NCBI RefSeq assembly: GCF_037975245.1
Contig: NC_092565.1
Span: forward strand, 17,339,999 to 17,403,998
From: Apostichopus japonicus
Lineage: Eukaryota > Echinodermata > Holothuroidea > Aspidochirotida > Stichopodidae
Direction: 5' to 3'
Length of the DNA stretch: 64,000 nucleotides
In this document: piece after piece, positions 35,401-47,456 of the stretch
Numbering within the stretch: the stretch's first letter is position 1
How the letters are laid out: each line of letters opens with the position of its first letter
Position numbers and translations under genes: made by a program
The notes under the pieces: generated by a model
Seen by the model: only the letters and a program-made list of their open reading frames with translations
What the model was told of the DNA's origin: nothing
The model's database searches: none

Positions 35401-35560
35401 ATGAATATTCTCCGCACTTTACGCCTCAATCACACCACTCACCCAAAAAAGTGAGCAAAGGAAGCGAAAAGCAAGACATAGAAGACGGTTAATAGGTGAC
35501 AAATGCTTCCTCCAAATATGACCACGAGTTATGGGGGATCTGCAACGTTCCTACCAAGGG
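32455..35560. other. Unit C flank shared with unit B, no gene seen
   Basis: About 33470-35560 matches 15810-17205. About 32890-32965 matches 3945-4020 of unit A. No splice-bounded coding sequence was found. Confidence 0.55.
34210..34830. repeat. Degenerate GGTAAAACCATGGTACAA minisatellite, unit C
   Basis: This is a longer version of the field at 16590-16960, with many imperfect 15-20-base units (GGTAAAAC, CATGGTACAATTAG, GTGGTAAA). Confidence 0.75.
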
Positions 35561-35629
35561 GGCAGTGATATCGGTCCTAGCAAATCGGGTGTCAAAACAC
35601 AATTACTTGCTCCCATTGACTGACACACT

Positions 35630-36395
35630 CAACTTTATTTATTTATTTTTATTTATTTAAACTTTATTTAATTGAGGGTAACTCGGTAGGCCAGAGATTA
35701 TCTACCCCAAGGCCCTCAGTTACAAAGACAAATTTAAAGATATTGTATTTAGAATCAAACAATCAAATGAATTTTAAGACGGACAGATACACAAATAAAA
35801 GAAGCAAATGAAAGAGTATAACAAGAGCAGGTATAGAAATACAGACAATAAGAGAAGCGGGAGAATAAAACAACAGTAAATAGAAAACATTACAAGAAAT
35901 GAAAACAAACAAAACCCTGCAGGATAGTCAAATATGAAAGGAGCATCGGAATTAAATAAAACAATAAAACAAATATATAGCGTTATAGTAGAATAAACAT
36001 TGAATGTAAAGCTGTGGGAAACGTTTAAAACAATTTTAATTAGTAGCTTCTCTGATACTTATAGATAAAATGTTCCACAGTTTTGCCCCAAGGTATGAAA
36101 ATCGTTTTCTATGAAATTCGGTTCTTCCTCCGCATATACATAAAGCTGACGTTGACGCAGAACTTAAGCCATAAGTATGTATATAACTTGTTAAGTGAAC
36201 GTTTCTTTCATATATGAATGTAACCATTTAGGGATTTATACACCATCAGAATTCTTTTATATTTTACGCGTTGGTCAAATGTTTTCCATCCTTATTTGTC
36301 GAATAGGTCAGTAGATCTATCATCATATGATGCATCTATAATATCATCCTAGCAGCATTCTTTTGAAGTTTCTCTATTCTGTCATAGCTTACCGT
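35630..36395 (-). mobile_element. Truncated LINE 3' end (CR1/L2-like), unit C
   Basis: This is a third copy of the relic at 17270-18080. The frame at 36036-36227 retains SASTSALCICGGRTEFHRKR, FSYLGAKLWN and SIREA, then stops early. The A-rich tail of TTTATTTA words is at 35635-35665. Position relative to the MCT-like gene is the same as in units A and B. Confidence 0.8.
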
Positions 36396-37295
36396 TAATG
36401 GGACAGATGCTCAAAAATCCTGCAAGAAAGGTAACTTTAATCGTGTTCCATTCCGGAGATGTTAGGGTGCTATATTTGTGTGATATCATAATCTGAAGTG
36501 AAATCTTCTACTTCCCGTTTACATTGCTTTTCATAATTTCAAATATGAGCGTAAACAGGTTTTCGAATGAAATCAATGCCGGGTGATACAGGGACACCAT
36601 TATAATCTGCACTGACTTACTGTACTCATATACTTATCATGACAATTAACAACTGATCACAGGCAGTAAATAAAATACATAATTATGGCTTATATATAGT
36701 TATCTAGCCGCTCAAGTGACCCGATGATGTCATAGCTGTTCATGCTCAAGGCGGTATAGTCTTGCCGTATATATCACTATATATTCAAAATGAAATAAGA
36801 TTTTTATGAGGGTTCTTCCTTACTTTAATCACTTGACAGTAAAATCAAATTCGGTTACCACGAGTTGAATTATTTTCCAACCGCGGGTACATAATCATTT
36901 TAGTTTTAAAGAAACACAACAGTTGTTATGTTGATTTAGCCCATTTATGACATCGCGGATGATTTCGCAATGCATTCATCAAATTAGAGTGCATAAAACT
37001 GTAACTTATTTTATACTTTAACAACGAAATTATCTATACCATGCTGGGAGTGGGCTGGAGGAGGTGATCGAGGGGCAGGGGACCATGAGCTCCGTTTCTT
37101 AAATACTATATGTCATATATCTCAGTCTTTATGTAAGCCCGCAGGTTTGCTCGTTTTGTGAATTGTGGAGAGTGACATGACAGTATCGTACGGTATTTTT
37201 CAGGATATTTATGTCGAAAGACAATACTGTAAACATTGTCGTTGTGCAAAGATCATCGCTCCGTAACGTCACTTTAGGTAACAAGGGTTACTTTG
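36396..37295. other. 3' flank of MCT-like copy 3
   Basis: Conserved with the equivalent flanks of copies 1 and 2. No gene seen. Confidence 0.55.
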
Positions 37296-37426
37296 TTACT
37301 CGCTGCATTCTATGATGGTTCCGTCCATCTTATGCATACCCAACGCCAATACAATTGAAGCGATGTTGATGAATATTACGATGCTGAAGATGATTGTAAA
37401 TGATCCAGATATGTCGAGAAGAGCAC
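37296..37426 (-). pseudogene. MCT-like copy 3, exon 4
   Basis: 131 bases, open, ending ...DGTIIECSE and TAA at 37296-37298. Confidence 0.85.
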
Positions 37427-37952
37427 CTATGAAAAACAAAGGAAGAAAGAACAAAAACAAAGCAGTTAAAAAGAAGGAATAGCAATGTAAGATACATACG
37501 ATGACACATTCCCTGGGTCGGTATAATAGTAAAACCGTACCCGAAACGTACTCCATCCACAGTCACCCGTTCATATGCACATCAGTCATAATTCATTAAA
37601 ATGATGAGTTCAAAGCTAGACAAAATAATAGCGATGTTTGAATACATATACGGTTTCTATATTAACTTGGAACATAACTTCTCATGCACTCCTACAATGA
37701 ATAAGCAAATGACCAGAATAAAAAACAAAAACAGAAAGAAAAGGGGGAAAAACGGAAATCAGTTGCTGCGATGGTTGTGATTGATCTAGTTATTGCAAAT
37801 TTGATCGATCACTTCAATCCTTCCTCTTCAGAGGTAACCATCTTCGTTCTTTCCGAGAGGCTCTCACTGGCCAACCTCTCCCTTCCCCGACCTTCCCACG
37901 ATACAATCTCCCTAAAGTGATATGAATTTGGGCAGCTCTTGCACCAACTTAC

Positions 37953-38786
37953 CTGAAATGATCCCACCAAGTTGCATCAATGCACCGCTAAAGAAGTAAC
38001 TTATTGCTACCCCCTGCCTCATGTGTACCTTGCAGACATATCTTGGTAGTATACCATTAAGCGCACATTCCGCTTAAGCCAGTGAAAATCCACAGAAAAA
38101 TGACAAAACTGCAAGTGTCCAAAAATCTTGGAAGCAAATGCATCCTGATAAAGATTAAGTGAAAATAGTAGCTGGAATCACTGAACAAGTTATAGCGTTC
38201 ATACGATTGCTCCAAAAAACGAACAAGACCACAAGTTTACCAAAGATACCTCCAATGCCTCCGAATACTGATAGAAGTACCGCAACATCTGATGGTAGGC
38301 CCAAGGATTTTCCAAATGGAACTAAGAAGACAGCCAAAACAACGAAGGAGTAACTAAGTAATGAATGTATAATAATGTAAAGGGCAAATATTGGATGCCT
38401 TGTTGCAGGTTCAATGCTACATAACATGAGAAGGTTGCCCATTCTTGTGTCTTCGGTCTTGTCCTCAGGGCCGGCTGATTCGTCTTTTCGGTTTGTCAAC
38501 TCAGATGACTCATGGTCGTGGTCATGATTGACGGACTGAGGACGCGGTCTCTTTGATTTCATTAATACCCCGGATATCATACAATTCCATACTAGTGCGC
38601 CCATAATCAAGTAAGACCCAGATAGTCCGTATTCTTCTCGTAGTTGTTCGAGCAGGACTGGGATGGCTGTTATCCCTAAGTATTGAAACAGCTCCCTCAC
38701 AGAATAGGCTACAGGGAAGGTCTCCTTATCAAAGTGTTCCAAATATATCATATACAGCGAAAAATATAAAAGTCTTCCCCCGACAG
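37953..38786 (-). pseudogene. MCT-like copy 3, exon 3 with two stops
   Basis: 834 bases with the reading frame kept from the acceptor (A5 run at 38760-38764, as in copy 2). TAA codons occur at 38155-38157 and 38074-38076. Confidence 0.85.
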
Positions 38787-39284
38787 CTGTAAATTAAAAC
38801 AAATTTTGTTTTTCATAATTCGGAGAAACTTTTGAAGCACTAGAGAACAGTAAACTACACAAAGGTCGATCCATGATTTCTCGAATAATATGATGGCTGG
38901 TGGAGGGAGGGATTTAAGGGGCAAGGGGGGGGGGGCATGTAGAACAGTATATCGAAATGACTGCAGCATGGTGTGATAATCAATCATCGGTGAAGAGAAA
39001 GAAACGCTTACAAGTGAAGCGTAGCAATAACTATAATTATATGTGCATGTGTTTTTCAAAGTTATATGTTTGAAGCATGGTTCCTTTCACCAGTAATTCG
39101 ATCGGTTGTGATCATGACAAACTTAGTGCATGTAATATGCCAGATTCTCTACACGTTATCGTCACCATTATATCAACCCAATAATTTCGATGTTTGGAAA
39201 CTTCAGTGCAATAGTGAACCTTCTAGCTATGTGTTTCTTTAATAAAACCCATGCAGGGCGTAGCTAGACTTTTGTTCAGGTAAG

Positions 39285-39385
39285 GATCAACTCGGGTTGC
39301 CAAACGAAGCCAACTCGGGCGCATTTCGGGAGCCACCGTTTTTCGGGCCCAACTCGGGCTCCGTTTCGGGAGACCCCGTTTACTA
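39285..39385. repeat. CCAACTCGGG...CGTTTCGGGAG short repeat, unit C
   Basis: About three units of the GC-rich repeat also seen at 22255-22365, in the same intron of the paralogous copy. Confidence 0.7.
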
Positions 39386-39657
39386 ATTTTTTATTGTTTA
39401 TATTTTAAAGCGGGCACCCGTTTTTCACACGAGGTCGTCACCGATGTTGTTTTCGATGATGGCAAAAAAAAAAATTAACTAATTAATTACACATGTACAT
39501 GTCGCCCTATGTGAATTTAACTCATTCCACAACACTAAGGGCGACATTGGCAATTTAATGTAAATACGTCACACTGGACCATTGTCAGGACTTCAGAATG
39601 GGTGATATTTATAATACTCCTTCTGCAAAATACATGTAGCAAGGAATTTAATTAACA

Positions 39658-39690
39658 AAATATATATATAAATATATATATAAATAACAA
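39658..39690. repeat. AT microsatellite
   Basis: ATATATATATAAATATATATATAAATA run inside intron 2 of copy 3. Confidence 0.85.
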
Positions 39691-40070
39691 ATATACATGT
39701 GGCCTGTTTTTTCGGAAGCTTTGCTTTTGATATGTTGAAGAGTCTTATCAAATCCCACAACCTTTTTTCCATTTTGGATATTCCGAGACAGTACATTAGT
39801 TCCTCATTACATGGTACACAAACTGCAGAATGGAATGTACACACGTACACGTTTGTAACAGAAGTGATAGTACCAAAGAATAAATTTTAGTAACTTTAAA
39901 TCTGAACGAATACGATTTGCAGAACGCGTGATTAAAGTAATCGGTACAAAAGCTATTACGTAATAGGCTATTCATATTGACCGAACCTTAGATATAACGA
40001 CTTCAAATTTGGTCATACCGAACTATATATTTCAGTGATTTTCTACTGTAGTTCTATGGGTACTGAAGTG

Positions 40071-41300
40071 CCGGTAAAACACAGTTTAAACAAGGTTCTT
40101 GGTTCTTGGTCATAACATCATAATATGCAGTAGTTACTATTTATTTTTCAACCCATCTTTGTATACAGTGTTTGCCATGTCAGTGTATACTATGTCTATA
40201 TATATTGAAGTGCAATACTATGGGACAACACTGATAATTAACTCATTATGAACGGTAAAGTAAATATCATCACTCTTTAGAAGGAGTGAAAGTGCACTCT
40301 AAATAAGAAAGTATATTCACTCTTTGTTAAGAGTAAAAAACTTTCACTCTAAATTACGTCACCAACCCCATCCAGCTAAGAGTGAAGTTGGAATAATTTT
40401 TCACTCGAAGGGAATTTAGAGAGTATGACACTAACTATAAGAGACTCCAGTATATCATGAATTATTTTATTTAATGTTGCCGGTAAAACACAGTTTAAAA
40501 CAAGGTTCTTGGTTCTTGGTTATAACATCATAATATGCAGTAGTTACTATTTATTTTTCAACCCATCTTTGTATACAGTGTTTGCCATGTCAGTGTATAC
40601 TATGTCTATGTATATTGAAGTGCAATACTATGGGACAACACTGATAATTAACTCATTATTAACAGTAAAGTAAATATCATCACTCTTTAGAAGGTGTGAA
40701 AGTGCACTCTAAATAAGAAAGTATATTCACTTTTTTTAAGAGTAAAAAACTTTCACTCTAAATTACGTCACCAACCCCATCCAGCTAAGAGTGAAGTTGG
40801 AATAATTTTTCACTCGAAGGGAATTTAGAGAGTATGACACTAACTATAAGAGACTCCAGTATATCATGAATTATTTTATTTAATGTTGCCGGTAAAACAC
40901 AGTTTAAAACAAGGTTCTTGGTTCTTGGTTATAACATCATAATATGCAGCAGTTACTATTTATTTTTCAACCCATCTTTGTATACAGTGTTTGCCATGTC
41001 AGTGTATACTATGTCTATATATATTGAAGTGCAATACTATGGGACAACACTGATAATTAACTCATTATGAACGGTAAAGTAAATATCATCACTCTTTAGA
41101 AGGAGTGAAAGTACACTCTAAATAAGAAAGTATATTCACTCTTTGTTAAGAGTAAAAAACTTGCACTCTAAATTACGTCACCAACCCCATCCAGCTAAGA
41201 GTGAAGTTGGAATAATTTTTCACTCCAAGGGAATTTAGAGAGTATGACACTAACTATAAGAGACTCCAGTGTATCATGAATTATTTTATTTAATGTTGCC
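40071..41300. repeat. 409-bp composite tandem repeat, 3 copies
   Basis: CCGGTAAAAC starts at 40071, 40480, 40889 and 41299, a period of 409-410. Each unit is a fusion of part of the 240-bp intronic repeat and the CACTCT/AGAGTG MITE-like segment seen once at 23680-23880. Units are close to identical, indicating recent amplification. Only copy 3 carries it. Confidence 0.93.
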
Positions 41301-41646
41301 GGTAAAACCCAGTTTAAAAAAGGTTCTTGGCTCTTGGTTATAACATTATAGTATGCAGCAGTTACTATAAGGTTTTTCAACCCGTCTTTGTATACAGTGT
41401 TTGCCATGTCAGTCAAGATATTATTATTACCTTAGCAAATTCTTTTTTCATTCTCTTCGATTTAAAAAAAAATATTGTTATGTCCATGCTGATATATGAT
41501 AGCAATCATTGCATTTACCAGTAAAACATACTTCCAACAAGGTTCAAGGTGATTGGTTGATACTTTATAACATGCAGCAATTACTATACGTTTTTTAACC
41601 CGTCTTTGTATACAGCGTTTGACATGTCAGTCAAGATATTATCATT

Positions 41647-42197
41647 GGTTGGTTGGTTCGATCCCGTCATGACTGACAGCTCGTGACGTCAACAATGGCA
41701 CGCCATTTCTGACGATCCTTGGCAAAGGAATAAAGATCTTGAAGAGAACTCGATCCGACCAAAGATTTTATTTGGTCAAACCATCTGGTCCTGGGTCTTC
41801 CAGGTTTTCTGCTCCCTTCAACTCGACCTTGCATGATTACTTTCTCAATACAGTCTCCTTCTCTGCTTGCAATGTGACCAAAGTAGCTTAACATTTGGCT
41901 CTGGATGATGCACAAAAGAGGTTTTTTTTGGCTGGACCTCCTGCAGAACACTATCATTAGTTCTCTTCATGATCCAGGTTATGTGGAGCATCCTACGCCA
42001 ACACCACATTTCAAATGAATTGATCCTCCTTTGGTCAGATTGGTTAGAGTCCAGGTTTCACATCCATAAATGGCTATTGGAAAGATAAGTGCTGAAACCA
42101 GTGTGTTTTTGTTGCCTTTGTGATGCCTCTATCAGCCCATATCTTCTTCAGGCCAACCATAGCTGACCTGGCCATTGCTAAGCGTCTTCTTATCATT
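41647..42197 (-). mobile_element. LINE 3' fragment with 11-bp target duplication
   Basis: This is a minus-strand non-LTR retrotransposon fragment. The target duplication ATATTATCATT lies at 41636-41646 and 42198-42208. Its 3' end is a CCAACCAACC-type tail (41647-41657). The last coding part (41667-41957) reads MLSYFGHIASREGD, GRVEGSRKPGRPRTRWFDQI and DRQKWRAIV, a common LINE reverse-transcriptase C-terminus. Upstream remnants include AIYGCETWT-like sequence with frame breaks. Copy 1 has the uninterrupted site at about 11551-11575. Confidence 0.88.
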
Positions 42198-42208
42198 ATA
42201 TTATCATT

Positions 42209-43208
42209 ACCGTAATAAATTCTCTTTTCTGTATTTTCGATTTTATTTGATATCGTTATATTTTTGCTGGAATATGATAGCTCATTTTGTGTATAAGTTT
42301 TTTTTCGTGGCTAAAAAATGAAATCAGTCAACGTTATACCATATGCATATTATAAGCAGTTACCATATTCTGCATAACTTTTTTTACTATTAGATGAGGC
42401 AAGGCATACCGAAGGGCTCTACGTGCGCCAAGCTGAGTCCCGGGAATAATTATGTCACCAGGAATAAATTAATTCATGGTGTGTAAAGGGGCATATATGA
42501 GAATAAAATTCCTTTATCTCAAATTTCCTGGGCCTCCTTTACTGACCCGAGCTCTGTGGCCGTATAACCCCACTTGACCTCCCTACTCGTCTGGAAATAT
42601 TCGACTACACATTTAACTCATGCGTGACAGCAATTTAGTTGCATGAAACACTTCAATGTACCTCTATATATATTGTATGGTTGGACTATATATATATATA
42701 CGCTACAAGTATCACATGTTAGATTATGTGTAAGTTTAAAACGTAAATGAGTTTTACCATACGATTGTACAACACAAACACAGAGAAATAAACTCATATA
42801 CTGAAGCAGTTCGTTCATTAATTAATTACGTTGGTTATACTATTCAATATGTTTTCAGTTGGCTATTTGCTAAAATGATCACTTGTTATAACCAGTGAGG
42901 TTTTGTGTTAAACCCTGTATGACGATAAATTCGTGTAACCATAACATTGCACAACACATACCGATATATGTGATTATGCGTAGAATAATTAAATAAAATT
43001 AACTCTTCAACATTTTTGCATTATACTATAATGCTAAAAGTATCACATGTTATAGTAAGGTTCTGTGCGCAAAGTTTTGTGACATGTGATTTGTAGGCCT
43101 ACAACAGATACCGATACGCAAACTCATGCACTTAAGAAGCGCCAAATTGCATTAACCATATTCAGTATTTTGACTATATGTCAATAATGTTATTCACACG
43201 GACATTAC
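42209..43208 (-). other. Rest of intron 2 of copy 3
   Basis: Non-coding, collinear with about 11560-12690 and 24480-25470. No exon seen. Confidence 0.6.
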
Positions 43209-43352
43209 CTGAGATTCCAGTGAAAACGAAAAGCTGATAAATAGTTTTACCAAGCAATCCATTGAGCACGAATCCAAGACCAAACAGAAAGCCGCCGGTT
43301 ATACCCACACTCCTGTATTGGAATCCCTTGAGTAGAGGAGCAGAAATTCCAG
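43209..43352 (-). pseudogene. MCT-like copy 3, exon 2
   Basis: 144 bases, open, with acceptor TTTTGCAG and donor CTCAG|GTAATG. Very similar to exon 2 of copies 1 and 2. Confidence 0.85.
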
Positions 43353-44043
43353 CTGCAAAAGAATGATCCCGCATGAATAAGACATCAATCTACACGGAGC
43401 AGCCGGTTGAGGGGAGGGGATTGTCAGTGTTGTGAAAAATCAAAGCCGCATCTCCCACTGCCCCTCTTCATTTGTCACCCCCACCCCAGGGCCCAGGCAA
43501 TTGTGGCCCGATGTCAAGGACCAAAAGAAGTAACCAGTCATCCGCTACAGCTCGCAGTTGACCATAGGCCTGCGAAGCGGCCATGATTTATAATTACATA
43601 TGCAGCCAGTAGGCAAATCACTCCCCCTAAAATTTGGAGCAATTTCAAAAGAAATCTTTTCCTAAGCAAAGACAACCTGCATGAGAGTGCCATATCCGTT
43701 CGTCTTGAGGTGCCAAAATAAAAAGTGCTCTAACAAGCCCAATCAACCATGCATGGTTCACATTGGTTGAATGTGGATTCTCCTTGGGGGCTCATTTCTA
43801 TTGTGGCACCGGGCCCTGTTGGTCCTTACTACGTTATACCCTCTGCAGTATGTAGCAAATAATACTTCAAGAAAGGATTGAAACATATAGAAACAGTTAA
43901 GCAAATATGCACAGATCTGGCTAAGTTAGTTTTCCTTGATTACGTCAACACAGTTTTATTTTTGAGTTATAGGTATGAACCATTATTTGTCAAAATGTTG
44001 TGATTTGATTCGATAATGTGATAGGAATATTACGTGAGCTTAC

Positions 44044-44239
44044 CGACGATGAATACATTTGATGCTTAGAATGTAAATACCCATCCAACATAAATATTAG
44101 AGATGTTGTACGCTATTACAAGATCATCAAACAATACACCGAAAGCTTTGAACGTCCCGCTCTTAAAGAAAACGACTAAAATTCCCGAAAATAATATGTC
44201 AATTGAAACGAACAGTTTTTTCAAAGTGTTCTTTGCCAT
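44044..44239 (-). pseudogene. MCT-like copy 3, exon 1 with stop at codon 58
   Basis: ATG at 44237-44239. Reads MAKNTLKKLFVSIDILFSG, then a TAA at 44066-44068 where both paralogues encode Gln. The donor is kept. Confidence 0.85.
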
Positions 44240-44347
44240 GTTCGCCACAGAATTAACCATCGGAGAAACAATGTGATGGCGTTCTTATAGAAGGCACGAT
44301 GTGATTGTGACTCGTTGTGTCTGCGAAACTTTTGATGAAGTAAAAAA

Positions 44348-44602
44348 ATAATTAATAGAGTTGCAGCGCCCGAAACTGAAAAAGGTGGTACCTTCATTTG
44401 CATCAAATTTTGGAGGAAAAACAATGGAAATTCGTTCACCAATGTTGATATTATACAGATGTAGATAAACTGTCTAATTAATAGAGTTGCAGTGCGCGAA
44501 ACTGAAAAAGGTGGTACCTTCATTTGCATCAAATTTTGTAGAAAAAACAATGGAAATTCGTTCACCAATGTTGATATTATACAGATGTAGATAAGCTGTC
44601 TA
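44348..44602. repeat. 126-bp tandem duplication just 5' of copy 3
   Basis: ATTAATAGAGTTGCAG at 44351 and 44477 begins two near-identical units, each including AATGTTGATATTATACAGATG. The other copies have one such unit (about 13885-14015 and 26640-26780). It lies 110-360 bases upstream of the ATG, in likely promoter or 5' UTR sequence. Confidence 0.88.
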
Positions 44603-47306
44603 GCTATTAAAGGGTGTGAAGACTCGCGCAAAATGAAACGTCTAATGTCGGTAATTTGACCTAGTTTCGAATGATGTGTAACAGAAGTGTTAAACACCAC
44701 CATCGATCCAAGAAAACACACACACAGCTTGCTACCGTCGGTAATTAGACACTAGTGTACAGTCAGTACATACAGCTGCGGTCAATACCCAGAGCACCGT
44801 ATACAAACGTTACAGTGATGGACATCTCAGGTCCAGCTAAAGATAACAATTAAGATATCATGTTTCACTACTGTCTGCATTTTGTAGCAACACGAACAAA
44901 ACGTCACTTGCAAGCAACAGAAAGATAACTTTTCAGATGGCCGCACGCGGTTTGGGGCGAGTCTTCAATGCCTTTAAACAATTAATATGCAAATTCAGCT
45001 GATGAAAAGCAAACCGTTGTCAGTTGTCAACAGTCTGGAAACACTCAAAGCCGTATATTTACACACCTCATCAACAGCGCCGTCACTTCTCAAAGTATCG
45101 CATAAGGGATATATTAACAGCTCTATCATGTTGGTGCACGTCTAATCTATCCCTGTCCCATCCTGCCCTAAACTGCCCCCTCCCCTACCACCACTCCACT
45201 TCATGTTAACTTTTATTAGTTTAAATTTAGACAGCTACTTTCATTCTCTCTTAATTATTATTCACAGTGGGATACTGTAATTATATGGGTGTGTGTTTGA
45301 GTAGGAAGGGGGGGGGGGGAGGGGTAGCTCTGGATCGCATGGAGCTTGTAAAGCTAGTATTGTAGCACAGCAAAAGGTAATACAACAATGTATGCAACAC
45401 TTCGTAGTATATAGCTCACATGGTGGGTTAAATTAAGCCATATTTTGCTTCTAATTTTATAGCCTTATATAGCATTACATAGCATTAATCTATTGGTGTA
45501 AAACCAGAAATACTTTTAATTTGTCTGATAGAATTGTATAAGTGACTGCGAGATTTGCATCATATTATGTGGGTCGGAGTGGTGGGGGTGGGGGGTGGAT
45601 GAGGACATCAATCGCAACTGATATAGTGTCGCATCATGCTCCTTTGTATGCCCCCTAAACATGTTGCATGAGATCCAGTCTTGCATAGGTTGAACAATCC
45701 TGCTCATCTATGTAAACAAAGTTAGTTTCAAGTTTATCAGCTACATTCCATTTTTTTTTACATTTTGAACATTATAGGATAAATAAAAATGGTATTAAAT
45801 ACAGTAAACAGTATATATCGAGTATCGAAAAAAATCTTAGGGGGGTGGAAGTAGAGGTCGGAACCAGAAATAAGTGGATGTTTCTCCCTTTGTAACATAG
45901 ATAGTGCAATGTAAAACACCCACACCACCACCCCAACAGTTATAGTCGTGGTGCGGGTATGCCAATAATCTCTCCTTTGATCCTTCTCTCAACTGAAAAG
46001 CTGCATTGCTGGTGTTAACAAGGTACAAGGTAAATGACTGCTATGCGCTGTCTAGCTGAAGTTGTGATGACACGTTGGTTATTTCATTTCTCAAGTTATG
46101 GACAATATGCTGTCTGCTGATAGTATCTCACTTCCACATTCCTTCCACAAACACCTGTGACCCACACAAATAATTTTGAAATTATAAAAACCCGTCATCG
46201 TGGTTCCTCTTACTTTGGTAGCCTACGTCAGTACCCCAAAACTTACAAGCACTCTCAAGTTCCTTCCCATTGCCAAACATCTTCGCCTGTTTCATCCCTT
46301 CCTCTTTTCTCCCTCCGTTCCCTAGCACTGTCTCCTTTCCGATTCTCTTCCGTATCCTTAGTGCCCCGTCTTCCCCCTGTTTACACCGCTATGCAAAGCA
46401 ATGGATACCATTGAAATTGACCAGCTGTACACAGAAATTCATCAGTAATAATACATTCCAGCTAACATACACTAGCAAAGTGTTATATCGGCTTAGTGGT
46501 CACCTTCAGGATATTGCACAATGATTTGATAAAACCAGAAATCCGTATCCGTTGGTTTGTTGATGGCCAATTCCGTCTGCTACAGAGGTGGATAATCTGC
46601 GAGTAATGAAGCTCATTTACAAATTTTATGGTCTGTATTTAACTCTTGCAATATAGAAAAATATACATTATTTTTTGATTACCGTTGAATGTAATATGGT
46701 CAATATCCTCTGTTCACAACAATTATTTGTCCGGGAGGATTAGACTATCGTCAGCATACCTGTACGTTAGGCCCCAACAGTTAGGCTGTTCAAAGCGTAG
46801 GAGAACTCAGTCATATATTGACAGCCACAAAACTGATTGCATTCACCGTGGCACGTTACAACAGATACTGCATCCGAAATTCATCAGTATTGCTGCATTT
46901 TCAACAAACTGAAGTCTAAATTCTGCTTTCAATGTCAGACTGTTTCATAGGACTCAGATACGCAGGTTAGTACAGCTTCAGGTCTAGGCCTAGGTTCTGA
47001 TATCCTGGTGAAGCCAAGGTTAGGGAATAACTACTTATTTTCACTGTTGTGAAGCAGTTTTAAATATTATGGTTCCATTGTACAAAACTGCTATGGTCCT
47101 TCCTTCATGTATCTTATTTGCCCATTTTGTATAGCATTAGCTATGCTATGCCAGAATGGAGAAATTATTCCCTGAAAGATCCTTCTTGCAAACGGTAGTC
47201 ATTAAATTTGGTGTATTTTGGAAATTGTGTGCCATTGTTTTAGACATCTTATCAAACTTGTATCTTTTCCAAAATACAAAACTATCGATCTTTGGAATCT
47301 AGTTTA
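44587..47306. repeat. Partial duplicated unit D (5' flank only)
   Basis: This is a fourth copy of the gene 5'-flank segment, matching 1347-3790, 14016-14960 and 26767-29355. Homology stops after a GGAATCTAGTTTAT word at 47292-47305. No MCT exon follows, so this marks the right edge of the array. About 44600-44970 is unit-specific sequence without a visible gene. Confidence 0.8.
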
Positions 47307-47456
47307 TCACATTGTATGTGTGATTCCTAACAATTATGATATTTTCAAGTAGGGCAGTCTTTAAGGACTGGCAGGAAGTGTTATTACCGAACTCAATTTT
47401 TCTGAACCATACTTTTGTGAATTTAGATAGTTCACCAGTTAATCTCCTTAGGCCTA

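Larger units (their letters stand above)
37296..44239 (-). pseudogene. MCT-like transporter copy 3, three stops
   Basis: Four exons on the minus strand: exon 1 44044-44239, exon 2 43209-43352, exon 3 37953-38786, exon 4 37296-37426. Lengths are identical to the intact copy (196, 144, 834, 131) and splice sites are preserved. Three in-frame stops disable it: codon 58 (44066-44068, CAA to TAA), codon 324 (38155-38157, GTT in copy 2) and codon 351 (38074-38076, TAC to TAA). There is no frameshift. This pattern of base substitutions with intact exon structure indicates a duplicated pseudogene, not a processed one. The second exon is still fully open. Confidence 0.88.
26767..44586. repeat. Tandem duplicated unit C (third full unit)
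   Basis: This is the longest unit, at nearly 18 kb against about 12.7 kb. It has gained a 2.4-kb element at 29400, extra sequence with a hAT MITE at 32069, a 409-bp tandem amplification at 40071 and a LINE fragment at 41647. It contains MCT-like copy 3, which is disabled. Confidence 0.85.
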
